Assembly (NCBI RefSeq): GCF_002029255.1
Contig: NZ_MZGT01000004.1
Span: forward strand, 1-64,000
Length of the DNA stretch: 64,000 bases
Source: Clostridium chromiireducens
GTDB taxonomy: Bacteria > Bacillota > Clostridia > Clostridiales > Clostridiaceae
Direction of reading: 5' to 3'
Within the stretch, counting starts at the first letter, position 1; each line of letters starts with the position of its first letter. The notes below the pieces were generated by a model. That model was given only the letters and a program-made list of their open reading frames with translations. It was not told where the DNA came from and made no database searches. Position numbers and translations under genes: made by a program. Of this stretch, positions 17,301 to 26,224 are shown in pieces.

Positions 17301-18488
17301 ATGAAAAAAGTACTTAGTATATTGATACCTATGATAATAGCTGTTTTTATAACAACTTTAATAAATTCAGTATTGGATGAAAAGATAAATGTGTTAATAA
17401 AAGAAAAAGATATTAATTTAATGGGAAAAAAATTTTCAGATAACATAAAAGATAAAAGCTCGTTAGATAAGAAACTGCTATCGGATGCAGGAGATTTATT
17501 TATGCTTGGCTCCTCTGAAATGGGAGTTGATGTACCTCAAAACCCATTGAAGTTATTTCCTTTTAAGGGAGCAGAATATAATTTCAGTTGCTTTGGAAGA
17601 GCGTATTCTCAAAATTTGCAGCAAGCTGCCTATTTGGGTGGAGGAGATATAAAAGATAAACAAAAGGTTGTGTATATTCTTTCAATTCAATGGTTTGAGG
17701 ATAAGAATGCTGTGGAACCTTATAATTTTGCGGTTAATTTTTCGGAAACACAATTTTATGCATTTTTAAATAATTCTAGAATAAGCAAGGAAAATAAGGA
17801 ATACTATGCTAAGAGAGTATATGATTTTTTAACAAAAGCTAAAAAGTACCCGGCAGAGGCCTATTATGCAAAACTTTATCTAGATTCGGGCGTATTTGCA
17901 AATATTCAGAAGGCTGCATTTGAACCATACTATATAGCCAAAAAATATTTATTAAATATTCAAGATAAAGCATTAATTTATAATGAGCTCAAAGATTTAC
18001 CAAATAAAAAAGATGGACAAACATTAAGAGAAATTGACTGGAATAAAGAATATGCAAAAATTGATGAGGAAAATAATAAAATAATATCTACCAATCAATT
18101 TAATTTAAATGATGAATATTATAATAAAAATTTAAAAGAAGAAATTGATAAGCATAGAGGTGAGAGTAAGTCAGAAAACCTTATGGAATCCAAAGAAATG
18201 GATGATTATAAATTCTTCTTAAGTGTTTGTAAAGATCTTAACATAGCACCATATATCGTGTTGCCACCAGTTAATGGATGGTATTATGATTATGTAGAGC
18301 TTACTAAAGATAAAAGGGATGAGTATTACAAAACCGTTAAAAATATAGCTGGAGAAAATGGATTTGATGTTCTTGATTTGCATGAATATGATTATAAAAA
18401 ACAATTCTTAACAGATGCAAAACATCTAGGAAAAGAAGGGTGGCTTAAGGTAAGTGAAGAAATTTATAAGCATTTTAATAAGCAATAA
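17301..18488 (+). CDS. dltD: D-alanyl transfer protein DltD
   Basis: 395 residues. An N-terminal membrane anchor (about 4-23) is followed by an extracytoplasmic SGNH/GDSL-like domain. LGSSEMG carries the likely nucleophile Ser near 73, and the C-terminal DAKHLGKEGW supplies the Asp/His pair. DltD works with DltB to pass D-alanine to lipoteichoic acid outside the membrane. It is first in the operon here, whereas it is last in Bacillus. An AAAGAGG site precedes the ATG. Its last 35 bases overlap dltX. Confidence 0.93.
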   Translation: MKKVLSILIPMIIAVFITTLINSVLDEKINVLIKEKDINLMGKKFSDNIKDKSSLDKKLLSDAGDLFMLGSSEMGVDVPQNPLKLFPFKGAEYNFSCFGRAYSQNLQQAAYLGGGDIKDKQKVVYILSIQWFEDKNAVEPYNFAVNFSETQFYAFLNNSRISKENKEYYAKRVYDFLTKAKKYPAEAYYAKLYLDSGVFANIQKAAFEPYYIAKKYLLNIQDKALIYNELKDLPNKKDGQTLREIDWNKEYAKIDEENNKIISTNQFNLNDEYYNKNLKEEIDKHRGESKSENLMESKEMDDYKFFLSVCKDLNIAPYIVLPPVNGWYYDYVELTKDKRDEYYKTVKNIAGENGFDVLDLHEYDYKKQFLTDAKHLGKEGWLKVSEEIYKHFNKQ

Positions 18489-18594
18489 GGATTTAAATAG
18501 GGGAGTAATATTTACTACTGTATTGATTTCAGCATTATTGGTATACTTTTTCTATTCGGCATCAGATTTGCCATTTGTATATAGTCAATTTTAA
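18454..18594 (+). CDS. dltX: DltX microprotein of the D-alanylation system
   Basis: 46 codons starting on GTG inside the 3' end of dltD in the +1 frame, with TTAAGG a few bases before it. The product starts MKKFISIL, has one membrane segment (about 18-33, VIFTTVLISALLVYFFY), and ends DLPFVYSQF. DltX proteins of Bacillus and relatives are about 45-50 residues. They have one membrane helix and a C-terminal F(I/V)YN(E/D)F-type motif needed for D-alanyl transfer with DltB/DltC. The position just upstream of dltA is the usual DltX position. Too short for ordinary gene calling. Confidence 0.82.
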   Translation: MKKFISILISNKDLNRGVIFTTVLISALLVYFFYSASDLPFVYSQF

Positions 18595-18614
18595 TAGGGT
18601 AGAGGGATGAAATT

Positions 18615-20129
18615 ATGAAAGTATTAGAAAGTATTGAAAGATTCGCACTAACTAATAGAATAGCAGTTGAATGTTTAGATAAATGCTTAAGTTATAAAGA
18701 ATTAAAAGAATACTCAGATAAAATATCAATGTATTTATTAAAAGAATTTGGCGAGGATAGAACTCCAATTATTATATATGGTAATAAGGATAATTATATA
18801 TTACCTGTAATGATGGGAGCTTTAAAGTCAGGTAGAGCATATATACCTCTAGACATTACATTTCCAGAAAACAGAGTGAGAGAAATTATAGAGGAGGTAA
18901 AGCCTAAAGTTATATTTAACTTTACTAATATTTCTTTGGAAGAAGATTCAGCATTAGAAGTAAAGGGAGATCAGATAGAAGATATTCTAAATATTTATTT
19001 TAGCGAATTGGCATCTAAGGAAACTTGGGTTAAGGATGAGGATAATTGTTATATATTGTTTACTTCTGGAAGTACAGGAAAACCAAAAGGAGTACAAATT
19101 ACTAAAAGAAATATTGATACATTTGTAATATGGTTTGAAGAGTTTTTAGAGTTTGATGACAGCGAAGAAAAAGTTTTAAATCAAGTGTCGTATTCTTTTG
19201 ATGTTTCAGTAATTCCTATTTTTATTGGTTTAGGTAATGGTAAAACATTATTTTCTCTAAATAAAGATACATTAGAAGACTTAAAATCACTATTTACGCA
19301 GCTAGCAAGTTCGAATATAAATCATTGGGTATCAACTCCTGCACTAGCGGAAATTTGCGTTACATTTGATGATTTCAATAGTATGAGAATAAGTGGATTA
19401 TCAAAATTTGTTTTTGCAGGGGAAGTATTAACTAAAAAATTAGTTAAAGAGTTAATGAATAAATTTCCTAACGTTAAAATTATAAATGGTTATGGACCGA
19501 CAGAGGCTACAGTGCTAATTTCAGCCATAGAAATAGATAATAATATGATAGAGTCAGAAAAAGGAATACCAATAGGATATCCGATTGATAGTTGTGAGCT
19601 AGGTATAATAGATGAGTCAGGGAATAGATTAAAACCAAAGGAAAAAGGCGAGCTTGTTGTAATTGGGAACAGTGTTAGTAAGGGATATTTAAATAATATA
19701 GAAATGACAGATAAGGCATTTTTCAAGGATAAAGCAGGAAATCAGGGATATAAAACTGGAGACTTAGCATATTATGAAGATGGGATAATATATTATTGTG
19801 GAAGAAAAGACTTTCAAATAAAATTAAATGGATTCCGAATTGAAATTGAAGATATAGAGAATAATTTAAGAAAAGTAACAAATATAAAAAATACAGTAGT
19901 CTTTCCAGTTTTTAACGAGGAACATAAAATCTCGCATTTAACAGCGTTTGTGGTTCTAAATGAAGATAATGAGTTATCGAATTTAAAAAACTCGACTCTT
20001 ATAAAAAGCGAGTTGAAAAAGTTTATACCATCATATATGATACCTAGAAATATAAAGATTGTAAAAGAATTCCCATTAAATACAAATGGTAAGATAGACA
20101 GAAAGAAACTTATGGAGGATTTAAAATGA
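18615..20129 (+). CDS. dltA: D-alanine--[carrier protein] ligase
   Basis: 504 residues of the adenylate-forming (AMP-binding) superfamily; it activates D-alanine with ATP and loads it on DltC in the cytoplasm. Seen: P-loop-like YILFTSGSTGKPKG (about 144-157), NGYGPTEATV, the YKTGDLAYYEDG motif, GRKDFQIKLNGFRIE, and the catalytic C-terminal lysine in NTNGKIDRKKL. GGGTAGAGGG precedes the ATG. Its last bases overlap the dltB start (ATGA), indicating translational coupling. Confidence 0.96.
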   Translation: MKVLESIERFALTNRIAVECLDKCLSYKELKEYSDKISMYLLKEFGEDRTPIIIYGNKDNYILPVMMGALKSGRAYIPLDITFPENRVREIIEEVKPKVIFNFTNISLEEDSALEVKGDQIEDILNIYFSELASKETWVKDEDNCYILFTSGSTGKPKGVQITKRNIDTFVIWFEEFLEFDDSEEKVLNQVSYSFDVSVIPIFIGLGNGKTLFSLNKDTLEDLKSLFTQLASSNINHWVSTPALAEICVTFDDFNSMRISGLSKFVFAGEVLTKKLVKELMNKFPNVKIINGYGPTEATVLISAIEIDNNMIESEKGIPIGYPIDSCELGIIDESGNRLKPKEKGELVVIGNSVSKGYLNNIEMTDKAFFKDKAGNQGYKTGDLAYYEDGIIYYCGRKDFQIKLNGFRIEIEDIENNLRKVTNIKNTVVFPVFNEEHKISHLTAFVVLNEDNELSNLKNSTLIKSELKKFIPSYMIPRNIKIVKEFPLNTNGKIDRKKLMEDLK

Positions 20130-21271
20130 CATTAGTTCAATACGGTGATTATTTTTATCTGTATGTGCTCGTGCTTGCTCTGATTCCAGCGGTTATTTTG
20201 GGAGTATTAGAAAAGAATATTAAATATTATGGAGTATTCATATCGATTTTAATGATTATAGCAGTTATGGGTATGGGTAAAATATTTCCGCTGTTTTTAA
20301 TTGGAGAGATTGTATTAATTAAAGGCTATTCTGTTTTAAGAAAAAAAACAGATAACAAGTATTTATATTATATAGTTTTATTTTTGTCAATGTCGCCAGT
20401 AATTATTTTCAAAGTATCTGCTATTACAATTGAAAGAAGTATTGGGTTTATAGGTCTCTCATATCTAAATTTCAAGGCTATACAAATGATTATTGAGATA
20501 TATGATGAAGCCATTAAAGAAGTTAGTATTATTAAAACATTATATTTCTTTTTGTTTTTTCCAACATTGATTTCGGGTCCGATTGATAGGTCAAGAAGAT
20601 TTGAAGATGATCTAGAAAGAAAGATAAGTAGAAACGAATATATTAATGAATATTTATATCATGGAATAAAGCGCATAATTAGAGGTATTGTATATAAATT
20701 TATTTTAGCAAATTTAATTAATGCATTATGGATGAGTAAGATTTCAGAACATATAACGTTCAGCAGTTCCTTAAACTATATGTATGCATACAGCCTGTAT
20801 CTTTTCTTTGATTTTGCAGGTTATACAGCTTTTGCAGTGGGAACAAGTTATATTTTGGGAATAAGGATGCCTGAGAACTTTAACAAACCATTTTTGAGCA
20901 AGGATATGAAAGAATTCTGGACTAGATGGCATATATCTTTATCTAAATGGTTTGGAGACTATATATATTCTAGATTTGTGCTAAACAGTATGAGAAAAAA
21001 GAGATTTAAAAATAGATTTGTAGCATCTCACATAGGACAGTTGCTTACTATGTTGATTATGGGAGCCTGGCATGATTTAAAGTGGTTCTATATTATATAT
21101 GGACTTTATCAGGGGGCGGCTTTAGTAGGAACAGATATATATCAGAGGAAATCAAAGTTTTATAAAGCGCATAAAAAAGAAAAATGGTTTCAGTATATTG
21201 AAATAGTAGCTACATTTCATATAGCTTGCTTTGGGCTATTATTATTTTCAGGATATTTATTTGGCTCCTAG
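20126..21271 (+). CDS. dltB: MBOAT-family D-alanyl transferase DltB
   Basis: 381 residues, about 10-11 membrane segments, of the membrane-bound O-acyltransferase family. The signature stretch FFPTLISGPIDRS lies near 150. The invariant His is in MGAWHDLKWFY at about 315. FWTRWHISLSKWFGDYIY precedes it. DltB receives D-alanine from DltC at the membrane and moves it outward for teichoic acid. It overlaps dltA by 4 bases. A 130-base gap before dltC is larger than in most dlt operons, and I see no promoter or terminator in it that is clearly meaningful. Confidence 0.95.
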   Translation: MTLVQYGDYFYLYVLVLALIPAVILGVLEKNIKYYGVFISILMIIAVMGMGKIFPLFLIGEIVLIKGYSVLRKKTDNKYLYYIVLFLSMSPVIIFKVSAITIERSIGFIGLSYLNFKAIQMIIEIYDEAIKEVSIIKTLYFFLFFPTLISGPIDRSRRFEDDLERKISRNEYINEYLYHGIKRIIRGIVYKFILANLINALWMSKISEHITFSSSLNYMYAYSLYLFFDFAGYTAFAVGTSYILGIRMPENFNKPFLSKDMKEFWTRWHISLSKWFGDYIYSRFVLNSMRKKRFKNRFVASHIGQLLTMLIMGAWHDLKWFYIIYGLYQGAALVGTDIYQRKSKFYKAHKKEKWFQYIEIVATFHIACFGLLLFSGYLFGS

Positions 21272-21401
21272 TTGAAATAATATGTCTGGTAATTCAGAAA
21301 TTACTAATTAATATAGAGTGAAAATGTTTATCTTTATTAGAGTGATTATGCACATCAAATAAAATTGTATTTATGTACTATAGTAGGAGGGATTTGTAGT
21401 T

Positions 21402-21635
21402 ATGGAAGAAAAAGTGTTAAATATATTAATAGAAGTAAGTGGTAATGATGATATTAGGGATGAAAAGGATGAGGATTTATTTGAAGCTGGTTTGCTTGAT
21501 TCATTAGGAATTATAGAAGTTTTATTAAAAATTGAAGAAGTTTTTGGTTTGAGATTACAGCCTACAGATTTGGAGAAAAAGGATATGGCAACAGTAAATA
21601 ATTTAGTAGAATTTCTAAATAATAAACTGAATTAG
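21402..21635 (+). CDS. dltC: D-alanyl carrier protein
   Basis: 77 residues, an acyl-carrier-like four-helix protein. Ser34 in LLDSLGIIEV is the phosphopantetheine site, presumably modified by AcpS encoded 2.6 kb downstream. It carries activated D-alanine from DltA to DltB. AGGAGGG precedes the ATG. Last gene of the operon; hairpin element A3 follows about 50 bases later. Confidence 0.95.
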   Translation: MEEKVLNILIEVSGNDDIRDEKDEDLFEAGLLDSLGIIEVLLKIEEVFGLRLQPTDLEKKDMATVNNLVEFLNNKLN

Positions 21636-21685
21636 TATACATAATCAGTATATAACTTGGGTTTATAAATATAGTTTGCCGAAAG

Positions 21686-21867
21686 AAAAGTTATTCTGTC
21701 GCTTCGGTTGCTAGAAAATGGATATGAATTTCTACCAGTAAAAGTTTTAACCATTCCTGCATGCTCCTGAGATACAGCTCGGGAGCATGCAGGAATGGAA
21801 CAACTTTTACTGAAGAAATCTCATATCCATTTTTTTAACGCAACACTGAGCAACAGAATAACTTTTT
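21686..21867. repeat. Long intergenic hairpin element after dltC (A-related)
   Basis: A 182-bp palindrome. The outer AAAAGTTATTCTG pairs with CAGAATAACTTTT. Next inside, ATGGATATGA (21718-21727) pairs with TCATATCCAT (21821-21830), and AGTAAAAGTT with AACTTTTACT. The apex is a 21-bp stem from CCATTCCTGCATG (21751-21771) with its partner at 21778-21798. Like the centre of element A1, the apex is a GC-rich stem ending in GGAACAACTT, so the central modules look related although the outer arms differ. It could end the dlt transcript. Nothing else is seen up to 22072. Confidence 0.8.
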
Positions 21868-22072
21868 ATTCTAGTATATTATATATTTCAAAATATAGAG
21901 ACTAAACTCTTTGATTGTATACCTATATCATTTTTAAATGAGGATATTTTGATTTTAAAGAGAATTATTTTATATTTATAAAACTACATATAAATATAAA
22001 AATAGAATAAAATAAGTATTATATCTTAAATAAATTTTTAGCTATAGACAATAATTAGGAATTGGTGATTTT

Positions 22073-22912
22073 ATGATAACTACAAAACATAAGTTAGATT
22101 TATTGATACATCTTATAGTAAAAGTAAAGAAGGATGATGTTTTTGCGTTGGCATCTCAATTAGCATATTATTTAGTATTATCATTTTTTCCATTCATGTT
22201 ATTTTTAATGACGTTAATTGGATTTAGCAATTTGAGTTCTGGCGATATATTAGGACAATTAAGTGTTATGTTACCTAAAAGTGTAATAGAGTTAACTCAA
22301 TCAACAATCATGGAAGTGTTTGATAATCAGTATACAGGACTATTAGGGATATCTATTGTATTAATGATATGGACATCTTCATCTGCTTTTAAGGCTATAA
22401 TTAAAAGCATAAATAAAGCTTATAATTTCAAAGAAAATAGATCATTTATTAGGCTTTCTTTTATTTCTATGATGGGAATATTAGCGTTAGCTTTAACAAT
22501 TATGCTAGCATTAACAATGTTGGTATTTGGTAATGTAATAGGTGAATATATAAGAAATATCAGGCCATTTTATAGAATAATGCTGATTATATGGAATATT
22601 TTTAGATATGCTTTTATATTTGTAATAATGATATTTATATTTGTAAGCATTTATAGATTAGCGCCAGCTAAAAAGCTTAGGTGGAAGGAAGTTTTTCCGG
22701 GTTCTATATTTAGTACATTAGGTTGGGTTTTGGTATCTTTTATTTTTTCGTTTTATATTGATAACTTTAGTAATTACTCTAGATTTTACGGGAGCCTTGG
22801 TGCGGTATTTATACTTATGTCTTGGCTGTTTCTAATATCGGTCATTTTTATTTTAGGAGTAGAAATAAATTTTGTTATAGCTGAAATTAAAAATAGAAAC
22901 CGTTACTTATAG
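22073..22912 (+). CDS. YihY/BrkB-family inner membrane protein
   Basis: 279 residues, six predicted membrane helices. Family motifs include ALASQLAYYLVLSFFPF near the N-terminus, IWTSSSAFKAI, and YGSLGAVFILMSWLFLISVIFILGVEIN at the C-terminus. The family was once called ribonuclease BN in error; its real role, perhaps transport or envelope maintenance, is not settled. Single gene with GGTG before the ATG. Confidence 0.88.
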   Translation: MITTKHKLDLLIHLIVKVKKDDVFALASQLAYYLVLSFFPFMLFLMTLIGFSNLSSGDILGQLSVMLPKSVIELTQSTIMEVFDNQYTGLLGISIVLMIWTSSSAFKAIIKSINKAYNFKENRSFIRLSFISMMGILALALTIMLALTMLVFGNVIGEYIRNIRPFYRIMLIIWNIFRYAFIFVIMIFIFVSIYRLAPAKKLRWKEVFPGSIFSTLGWVLVSFIFSFYIDNFSNYSRFYGSLGAVFILMSWLFLISVIFILGVEINFVIAEIKNRNRYL

Positions 22913-22996
22913 ATTTTAGAAGTATTTTTTATTTTATTGAATATAAATCCTTTAAATGGGTATAACTTTAGAGGAAAAATATTCAGGAGGTAAAAA

Positions 22997-23344
22997 ATGA
23001 ATAAGATAATATTATTAGGAAGAGTAGTTAAGGACCCTGAACTTAGGCACACTGAGAATGGAGATAAAATCTATACTAAATTTACAATTGCTGTGCAAAG
23101 GAATTTTAGATTACCTGATGGAGTTAGAGAAGCGGATTTTATACCAATTAAGGTTTGGGGTAAAAAAGCTGAAGTGATAGTTAAATATGTTAAAAAAGGA
23201 AGTCTTATAACTTTAAGTGGAAGACTTAGAACAGGTAGTTATGAAGATAAGGAGGGAAATAGGAAGTATATAGCAGAAGTTGTTGCAGAAGATTTTAAAT
23301 TCTTAGAAAATAAGAAAAATCAAGATCAAGTATTAGAGAATTAA
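22997..23344 (+). CDS. ssb: Short single-stranded DNA-binding protein
   Basis: 115 residues with one OB fold (about 1-105): MNKIILLGRVVKDPELRHTENG, the KVWGKKAE strand, and GSLITLSGRLRTGSYEDKEG. The glycine-rich linker and acidic DDxPF tip, which recruit partner proteins in the housekeeping SSB, are missing; it ends NKKNQDQVLEN. It is therefore probably a second, accessory SSB, as found in many Firmicutes. CAGGAGGT precedes the ATG. A hairpin with arms at 23370-23380 and 23403-23413 follows. Confidence 0.92.
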   Translation: MNKIILLGRVVKDPELRHTENGDKIYTKFTIAVQRNFRLPDGVREADFIPIKVWGKKAEVIVKYVKKGSLITLSGRLRTGSYEDKEGNRKYIAEVVAEDFKFLENKKNQDQVLEN

Positions 23345-23369
23345 TAAATAATTTATGTGGATAATGGAA

Positions 23370-23413
23370 TTTATCTAAGGTAATGGAAATTATAAAAAAA
23401 GTCCTTAGATAAA
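23370..23413 (+). terminator. Possible terminator hairpin after ssb
   Basis: TTTATCTAAGG / CCTTAGATAAA, an 11-bp stem with a 22-base loop but no T-run afterwards, so it is uncertain as a terminator. Confidence 0.4.
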
Positions 23414-23488
23414 GTCCTCTAAATAGAAATATTATTCTATGTTTAATGATATTAAATGTAGAATAATAAAATATTTGATTAAAAAGTG

Positions 23489-23612
23489 TTGTAATTATAT
23501 ATGAATGTGTTATAATAAATATGTAAACGATATCTAGGAATTATTTTTCAATTATGGTGAGACAAAAAAAGAGATTATGAGGTAAAAAAAGAGCTAAAAG
23601 CTCTTTTTTTAT
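23489..23612 (+). ncRNA. Candidate small RNA unit (promoter plus terminator, no gene)
   Basis: TTGTAA (23489-23494), a 16-base spacer and TATAAT (23511-23516) predict a start near 23523. A hairpin AAAAAAAGAGC / GCTCTTTTTTT at 23584-23610 with a T-run ends it after about 90 bases. Inside there is only an 8-codon ATG frame (23554-23580) without a clear ribosome site. A small RNA or a leader of the next gene are both possible. Confidence 0.4.
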
Positions 23613-23882
23613 TTGTAAAATGATAATAAATGATTGTTGTTAAAAAATGTTATATTATATCAGAGAAATAATATCTAAATTAAGGATTCTATATTCAATA
23701 ATTATCATGTTTCGACAAAACATATTTTAATAAAGAGAGTATGGGAGATCTAAATGTTGTAAAAGCAAAAGCAAGAAGTTTTATTGTCAATAAAAAAAAT
23801 ATAATTTTTAAAAACATGGACAGGCTTTGACAATTTATTAATATATTATGTGATAGTATAGGTATGTAAATAGGATTTATGA

Positions 23883-24206
23883 TTGAGGGAGGAGTATACA
23901 TCTATAAATAGTGATTCGGATGTGGAATTTAGATATGCTTATAGACTCACAAAAAGGGAATTTAGGGGAATAACTGCATATGGTATTGAAATCGAGAGAA
24001 AAGACTATGTTGGGTTGAAAAGTGTTAATTTAGAAAGAGAAAGTATAGATATAATTTCAATTCATAGGCATAAAGTAAAGCAATTACTTATGAAATTATA
24101 TAGTAATCAAGTATCTCCAGTACATCTAATTGATATTGTTGGTAGTTATGCAGATGAACATGCTTATGAGTTTGATCTTGGAGTGGACGAAAAAGTTATA
24201 AATTAG
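23883..24206 (+). CDS. Small protein of unknown function (possibly DUF6514 family)
   Basis: 107 residues, soluble, no signal. The centre reads YRLTKREFRGITAYGIEIERKD; the C-terminus is acidic with SPVHLIDIVGSYADE. It reminds me of small clostridial proteins filed under DUF6514, a match from memory only. The start is awkward: the only in-frame bacterial start is TTG at 23883, directly after a stop, with a weak AGGAT ahead of it, while a strong GGGAGGAG lies inside the frame. Initiation might use a rarer codon a few triplets later. It lies upstream of acpS. Confidence 0.6.
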   Translation: MREEYTSINSDSDVEFRYAYRLTKREFRGITAYGIEIERKDYVGLKSVNLERESIDIISIHRHKVKQLLMKLYSNQVSPVHLIDIVGSYADEHAYEFDLGVDEKVIN

Positions 24207-24279
24207 AATAAAAGTATAGAAATAATTGAATATTTACGCTAGTATCATAGTATAAAATTACTAAGAGAGGCGATAAATT

Positions 24280-24654
24280 ATGATTATTGGAATTGGGACA
24301 GATATAATAGAAATTGGTCGAATAGAAAAAGTGATAAAGAGAACAAGTAGTTTTATTGAAAGATCATTTACAAGTAATGAAGTAGAGTACTTTAAATTAA
24401 AAGGGTTAAAAGGGAATGTAATAGCTGGAAACTTTGCGGCTAAAGAAGCTATTAGCAAGGCGATGGGAACAGGGATTAGAGGGTTTGGATTGAAAGATAT
24501 TGAGGTATTGAGAGATGATTTAGGAAAGCCGATTGTAAATTTGAGTGACAGGGTTTATACACTATTAGGTATAAAAGAAGAACTCAAAATACACGTTAGT
24601 ATTTCACATAACAAAGAAAATGCAATAGCATATGCAGTTATGGAGGTAATATAA
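24280..24654 (+). CDS. acpS: Holo-[acyl-carrier-protein] synthase
   Basis: 124 residues. Transfers 4'-phosphopantetheine from CoA to the serine of acyl carrier proteins, likely including DltC. Motifs: GIGTDIIEIGRI (Asp8 region, magnesium), FAAKEAISKAMGTGIRGF (Glu for metal and acyl-carrier contact), and VSISHNKENAIAYAV. AGAGAGGCGA lies before the ATG. Its stop overlaps the ATG of nnr, so they are translationally coupled. Confidence 0.95.
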   Translation: MIIGIGTDIIEIGRIEKVIKRTSSFIERSFTSNEVEYFKLKGLKGNVIAGNFAAKEAISKAMGTGIRGFGLKDIEVLRDDLGKPIVNLSDRVYTLLGIKEELKIHVSISHNKENAIAYAVMEVI

Positions 24655-26159
24655 TGTTTGAAATTTTTTCGGCTAATCAGTGTAGAGAAATGGATAAACA
24701 GAGTATTGATAGCGTGGGAATTCCAGGGATTATACTTATGGAAAATGCTGCAATAGGTCTATTTAGAGGGTTAATGGATAAAGGTGAGTCGTTTCTAATA
24801 TTATGTGGTAAAGGCAATAATGGGGGTGATGCCCTAGCATTATGTAGACACTTAATAGAAGCAGGAAAGCGAGTACGGATTCATATTGTAAGTAGGGATG
24901 AAAATTACACAGAAGATTTTAAGACTAATTTTAATATCTTAAAACACATAATTAATGCTAAAGATATTTTATTTATTAAGTCAGAGGATGACATAAATGA
25001 GTATATTATTGATGATTTGAAGAGCTATGATGTGGTAGTTGATGGGATTTTTGGAGTTGGTCTTAATAAAGACCTAACTGGAATGTTTAAGGAAATTATA
25101 CAGTATGTAAACCTATACGCTAAGTTTGTGGTGTCAATAGATATTCCGTCAGGGTTAGATTGTGATTTAGGAATTGAAAGAGGAATAGCTGTTAAAGCGA
25201 ATATTACTTATACATTTGAAGTCATCAAACAGGGATTTTTAAATTATAAAGCGGTCCATTTTATTGGGGAAGTTATCGTGCTAAAGATAGGTATTCCTGA
25301 ATTTATAAAAAACAATAATTCTAAAAAAGTCTGGATTTTAGAAGGTCAGGAGTATAAAAAATTACTTCTTAAAAGGCAAGTCTATGGCCATAAAGGGAAT
25401 TATGGAAGAGCATTAGTAGTAGCAGGGAGAATGGGATTTACAGGGGCTGCTTTCATTACTACAGAATGCACTATTAGATCAGGTGCAGGCCTAACTACGT
25501 TGTTATGCAATAAAGAAGTCCAGATGGCATTATCAAGTAAGCTCATAGAGGCTATGACGTTAACTTGGGACAATAACAATGTGGTGGAGATCATTAAAAG
25601 TGCGAATTCTATCGCTTTTGGGCCAGGGATTGGAACGGGAGAAGAAGAAGCTAGGCTATTAAAGCAAGTAATTAACAATAGTAAATGTCCTATTGTAATT
25701 GATGCAGACGGAATAACCTTAATAGGGAATAATAAAGCATTATTAAGAAATTTAAGGGGAAGAGCAGTTATTACTCCACATCCAGGTGAGATGGCCCGCT
25801 TTTTAGGAAAGACTATTGAAGAGGTGGAGTCAGACAGAGTTAACATAACAAAAGAAGTTGCCGAAAAATACGGAATAATTGTTTTGTTAAAAGGATATAA
25901 TACTGTAATCTCAAATGGAAGAGATACTTATATTAATCCAACAGGAAACAGTAAAATGGCATCAGGCGGCATGGGTGATGCATTGACAGGAATAATAAAT
26001 GCATTTCTTTCACAAGGAATTGATTTAGAGAAAGCTACTCTTTTTAGTGCGTATGTTCATGGTAACATAGCTGATAAATTAGGAAAAGAAGTTTACATAG
26101 TAAATGCAAGAGATATTATAAAAGAATTACCTAAAGAAATTAACAGTATTATTATTTAA
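24654..26159 (+). CDS. nnr: Bifunctional NAD(P)H-hydrate epimerase / dehydratase
   Basis: 501 residues with two domains. The N-terminal YjeF epimerase (1 to about 215) has MENAAIG, CGKGNNGGDALA and DGIFGVGLN. The C-terminal ADP-dependent NAD(P)HX dehydratase (about 225-500), ribokinase-like, has GHKGNYGRALVVAG, GPGIGTGEEEA, DADGITL, TPHPGEMARFL and NPTGNSKMASGGMGDALTG. Together they repair damaged, hydrated NADH and NADPH. It overlaps acpS by one base. Complete. Confidence 0.95.
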   Translation: MFEIFSANQCREMDKQSIDSVGIPGIILMENAAIGLFRGLMDKGESFLILCGKGNNGGDALALCRHLIEAGKRVRIHIVSRDENYTEDFKTNFNILKHIINAKDILFIKSEDDINEYIIDDLKSYDVVVDGIFGVGLNKDLTGMFKEIIQYVNLYAKFVVSIDIPSGLDCDLGIERGIAVKANITYTFEVIKQGFLNYKAVHFIGEVIVLKIGIPEFIKNNNSKKVWILEGQEYKKLLLKRQVYGHKGNYGRALVVAGRMGFTGAAFITTECTIRSGAGLTTLLCNKEVQMALSSKLIEAMTLTWDNNNVVEIIKSANSIAFGPGIGTGEEEARLLKQVINNSKCPIVIDADGITLIGNNKALLRNLRGRAVITPHPGEMARFLGKTIEEVESDRVNITKEVAEKYGIIVLLKGYNTVISNGRDTYINPTGNSKMASGGMGDALTGIINAFLSQGIDLEKATLFSAYVHGNIADKLGKEVYIVNARDIIKELPKEINSIII

Positions 26160-26224
26160 TTAAGAATAAATTCTCCAAACTTTTCATAAATAGTATTAAT
26201 GTACTAATAATATTTGGAGGAATT

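Noticed and set aside
23711-23717. TTCGACA (reverse 0A box) upstream of the 107-residue protein
   Set aside because: A good extended match inside a small palindrome, but no promoter is placed relative to it, so regulation cannot be claimed.
25400-25846. 148-codon frame antisense to nnr
   Set aside because: It lies wholly inside a well-supported gene and has no start signals.
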